From: Aquibacillus kalidii | GTDB lineage: Bacteria; Bacillota; Bacilli; Bacillales; Amphibacillaceae | Direction of reading: 5' to 3' | Assembly (NCBI RefSeq): GCF_014280935.1 | Contig: NZ_JACLZI010000061.1 | Coordinates: forward strand, 62,001-126,000 | Length of the DNA stretch: 64,000 nt | In this document: positions 62,115 to 64,000 of the stretch, piece after piece | Numbering within the stretch: the first letter of the stretch is position 1 | Layout of the letters: each line of letters starts with the position of its first letter | Made by a program: the position numbers and the translations under genes | Notes under the pieces: model-generated | The model's database searches: none | What the model saw: the letters and a program-made list of their open reading frames with translations, nothing else | Told to the model about the DNA's origin: nothing

Positions 62115-62942
62115 ATGAATGAATTTAGTTTCACGGATCTATTGCAGATTTCTTTAAAAGCAGGTAGAGAAATACTAGATGTATATGAAAAAGATTTCGG
62201 GGTTCAAACAAAAAGTGACGATTCTCCTCTAACCGAAGCGGATCAGCGCTCCCATAATGTGATAATGGCGGAGTTGACGAATATATATCCAGAAATCCCT
62301 GTATTAAGTGAGGAAGGTACTACTATTACTTATGAAGAAAGAAAGAATTGGGATATGTTTTGGCTCGTAGATCCACTAGACGGTACGAAGGAATTTGTTA
62401 AAAGAAATGGAGAGTTTACAGTAAATATCGCGTTAATTAAAGAGAATTACCCGGTATTAGGTATTATTTATGCTCCTGTAACGGATACGGCTTATTTTGC
62501 TAAGGAAGGCCATGGATCCTTTAAAGTAGAAAAAGCATCTGAACTAAAACTAACTAATGATCAAGTAATATTAGAGAACAGTGATAAATTACCTTTATAC
62601 AATGATGCTTCGACAATAAATGTTGTTGCTAGTCGTTCACACATGTCCGACGAGACGAAAGCTTTTGTGGAGGATTTACAAAAGCAGCATGATCATGTAA
62701 ATGTAGTTTCAGCTGGAAGTTCGTTAAAATTCTGTCTTGTTGCAGAAGGAAAAGCTGATTACTATCCTCGCTATGCTCCAACTATGGAGTGGGATACTGG
62801 CGCTGGCCAAGCTATTATTGAAGGGGCTGGAGGAAAGGTAACCCGATATAGCGATAACACAAGATTCCGTTACAATAAAGAAAATTTGAGAAATGACTGG
62901 TTCTTGGTGAGTGCCTGTCACCACCCGGATTTTGTCGAATAA
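62115..62942 (+). CDS. cysQ: 3'(2'),5'-bisphosphate nucleotidase CysQ (IMPase family)
   Basis: Lithium-sensitive-type phosphatase that removes the 3' phosphate of PAP/PAPS in sulfur assimilation. Metal-site motifs: LTEADQRSH, LSEEGTT, WLVDPLDGTKEFVKRNGEFTV (residues about 86-106) and MEWDTGAGQAII near residue 221. The ribosome site is AGAGAGG. The C-terminus is unusual: after WFLV the last nine codons and the stop lie within a dispersed repeat (SACHHPDFVE), so the native end has been replaced. Activity is probably retained because the tail is outside the core. Confidence 0.9.
   Translation: MNEFSFTDLLQISLKAGREILDVYEKDFGVQTKSDDSPLTEADQRSHNVIMAELTNIYPEIPVLSEEGTTITYEERKNWDMFWLVDPLDGTKEFVKRNGEFTVNIALIKENYPVLGIIYAPVTDTAYFAKEGHGSFKVEKASELKLTNDQVILENSDKLPLYNDASTINVVASRSHMSDETKAFVEDLQKQHDHVNVVSAGSSLKFCLVAEGKADYYPRYAPTMEWDTGAGQAIIEGAGGKVTRYSDNTRFRYNKENLRNDWFLVSACHHPDFVE
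62910..62939 (+). repeat. GTGCCTGTCACC dispersed repeat, copy 17 (+), overlapping the cysQ 3' end
   Basis: AGTGCCTGTCACCACCCGG and ATTTTGTCGAA; the TAA stop of cysQ (62940-62942) directly follows. It is the only copy inside a recognised coding region. Confidence 0.88.
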
Positions 62943-62952
62943 AGCAAAATGA

Positions 62953-63001
62953 AAAGTCCTCTTGGCAATTTCCGATATTGGAACGGAACTGACAAGAGGA
63001 C
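62953..63001. terminator. Bidirectional terminator between cysQ and xylF
   Basis: AGTCCTCTTG pairs with CAAGAGGACT, with an inner TTCCGAT/ATTGGAA-type stem. Confidence 0.7.
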
Positions 63002-63016
63002 TGTATTAAAATTCTA

Positions 63017-64000
63017 TTATTTTCCGTAAACTTCTTCTTTAGTAAGATAATTATCTTTTATAATCGTTGAATCAATATTTTCTTTTGTAACAGTAACGGG
63101 TTCTAATAAATAAGATGGCACATCAATTTTTCCGTTATTTACTGCATTGTTAGTCTCAATCTTTTTATCTTGAGCAACCTTCATCGCCATTTCTGCTGCA
63201 TTTAGTGCTAATAAGTTAATTGATTTATAAACTGTCATCGTCTGTTTTCCGGCTACGATTCTTTTTACTGCGTCTAATTCAGCATCTTGGCCAGTGACAG
63301 GAACTTTACCATCTAACCCTTTCGTAGCAAGTGCGTTCACAACACCACCAGCGTTACCATCATTTGCAGATATAACAGCATCAATTTTGCCAGATGTTTG
63401 TTTTAACGCTTCTAACATGTTTTCTTCAGCAACAGCAGGGTCCCAGTTGTCTGTATATTTATCATAGACAAGGTTGATTTTGCCTTGATCTATTAGTGGT
63501 TGAAGGACTTTCATAGCCCCTTCTCTGAACAGAACTGCATTATTATCTGTTTCAGCCCCACCAATATAGGCAAAATTACCACTTTCTTGTTGTTTAAGGA
63601 TTTCTTTCGCTTGTAATTCTCCAACCTTTACATTATCAAATGAAATGTAATAATCTACATCAGCATTTTTTATTAATCGATCATATGAAATTACCTTTGT
63701 ATTGGCCTTGTGAGCTAATTCAACGATTTCAGCAGCTGCTTCAGCGTTATAAGGTACGACGACTAATACATCTACGCCCTCTTCAATTAGTAGTTTTGCC
63801 TGTGCTAATTGAACACTTTCGCTTCCATTTGCGGCTAACGTTTTTACATTTCCGCCAAGTTCGGTTACTTTTTCTTCAAAAAGTTCTTTATCTTTATACC
63901 AACGTTCTTGTTGAAGGGTATCTAGCACAAATCCAATATAAACTTTATTATCATCAGTAGTTAGTTTAACCTGATCTGTGTTTTTCGAATCGGGTGTTGC
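63017..64000 (-). CDS. xylF: D-xylose-type ABC sugar-binding protein XylF, 5' truncated by window end
   Basis: Solute-binding protein of the CUT2 (ribose/xylose) family. The frame is open to base 64000 on the minus strand, so the lipoprotein signal is outside the window. Signatures are KVYIGFVLDTLQQERWYKD, ANGSESVQLAQAKLLIEEGVDVLVVVPYN, YDRLIKNADVDYYISFDNVKVGE, ISANDGNAGGVVNAL, PVTGQDAELDAVKRIVAGKQTMTVYK. It resembles XylF/ChvE-type binders with a periplasmic-binding-protein fold. The partner ATPase and permease would lie beyond the right end in this orientation only if located upstream; they are not seen downstream. Confidence 0.9.
   Translation of the reverse strand, partial: ATPDSKNTDQVKLTTDDNKVYIGFVLDTLQQERWYKDKELFEEKVTELGGNVKTLAANGSESVQLAQAKLLIEEGVDVLVVVPYNAEAAAEIVELAHKANTKVISYDRLIKNADVDYYISFDNVKVGELQAKEILKQQESGNFAYIGGAETDNNAVLFREGAMKVLQPLIDQGKINLVYDKYTDNWDPAVAEENMLEALKQTSGKIDAVISANDGNAGGVVNALATKGLDGKVPVTGQDAELDAVKRIVAGKQTMTVYKSINLLALNAAEMAMKVAQDKKIETNNAVNNGKIDVPSYLLEPVTVTKENIDSTIIKDNYLTKEEVYGK

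Overview
The window reads as chromosome of a low-GC, spore-former-type Bacillaceae bacterium. The evidence is TcyP, TasA/TapA/SipW and SinI homologues, a ganSPQAB-type galactan locus, AGGAGG-type ribosome sites, TTG/GTG starts, and Bacillus-style RNA and DNA regulation (SAM-I, yybP-ykoY, PyrR, BirA, cre). The genus cannot be fixed from the sequence alone. Both ends cut genes: an M4 metalloprotease on the left and a xylose-type binding protein on the right.

Layout. 1-5 kb: secreted protease, a repeat cluster, cystine transporter tcyP and a leaderless M23 peptidase. 5-12 kb: a DeoR regulator, then a sugar or organophosphate ABC importer (two permeases and a lipoprotein) with a PHP hydrolase and a HAD phosphatase, then an orphan holin. 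12-17 kb: a formate/nitrite channel and a biofilm operon (tasA-like, tapA, sipW and a sortase-anchored TasA-like protein). 17-23 kb: a PAS-GGDEF protein, two HAD hydrolases, and a metal operon (HMA chaperone, P1B ATPase, Crp/Fnr regulator) with two FNR-like boxes. 23-33 kb: an LCP ligase, a UDP-sugar dehydrogenase, DoxX, a riboswitch-controlled TerC, an ABC exporter with TetR, and a small SinI. 33-45 kb: small membrane proteins, a TcaA-like zinc-ribbon pair, an acetamidase, an S-box yitJ, DUF2254, a coiled-coil protein, bioY and a CHY zinc protein. 45-56 kb: a complete galactan module (LacI regulator, binding protein, two permeases, GH42, giant anchored GH53) with operators and cre sites. 56-64 kb: a pRiA4b ORF-3 pseudogene, HAD, a SEC-C protein, malic enzyme, PyrR-controlled uracil permease, CysQ and XylF.

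The most unusual content is repetitive. A roughly 29-bp element (core GGTGCCTGTCACCACCCG, ending in TTTTGTCGA) occurs 17 times. It often starts 0-5 nt after a stop codon, once forms the 3' end of a gene, and once forms an inverted pair. A second family is a tandem array with a 20-21 bp period built on GACGCA/GGCGGA, with satellite copies elsewhere. Neither carries a mobility gene inside the window.

Functional links. Three clusters are self-contained regulatory modules: DeoR with the ABC/PHP/HAD operon, Crp/Fnr with the metal operon, and LacI with the gan operon. No ABC ATPase accompanies either sugar importer, so a shared MsmX-type ATPase elsewhere is expected. SinI and the tasA operon probably belong to one biofilm circuit although they lie 18 kb apart.
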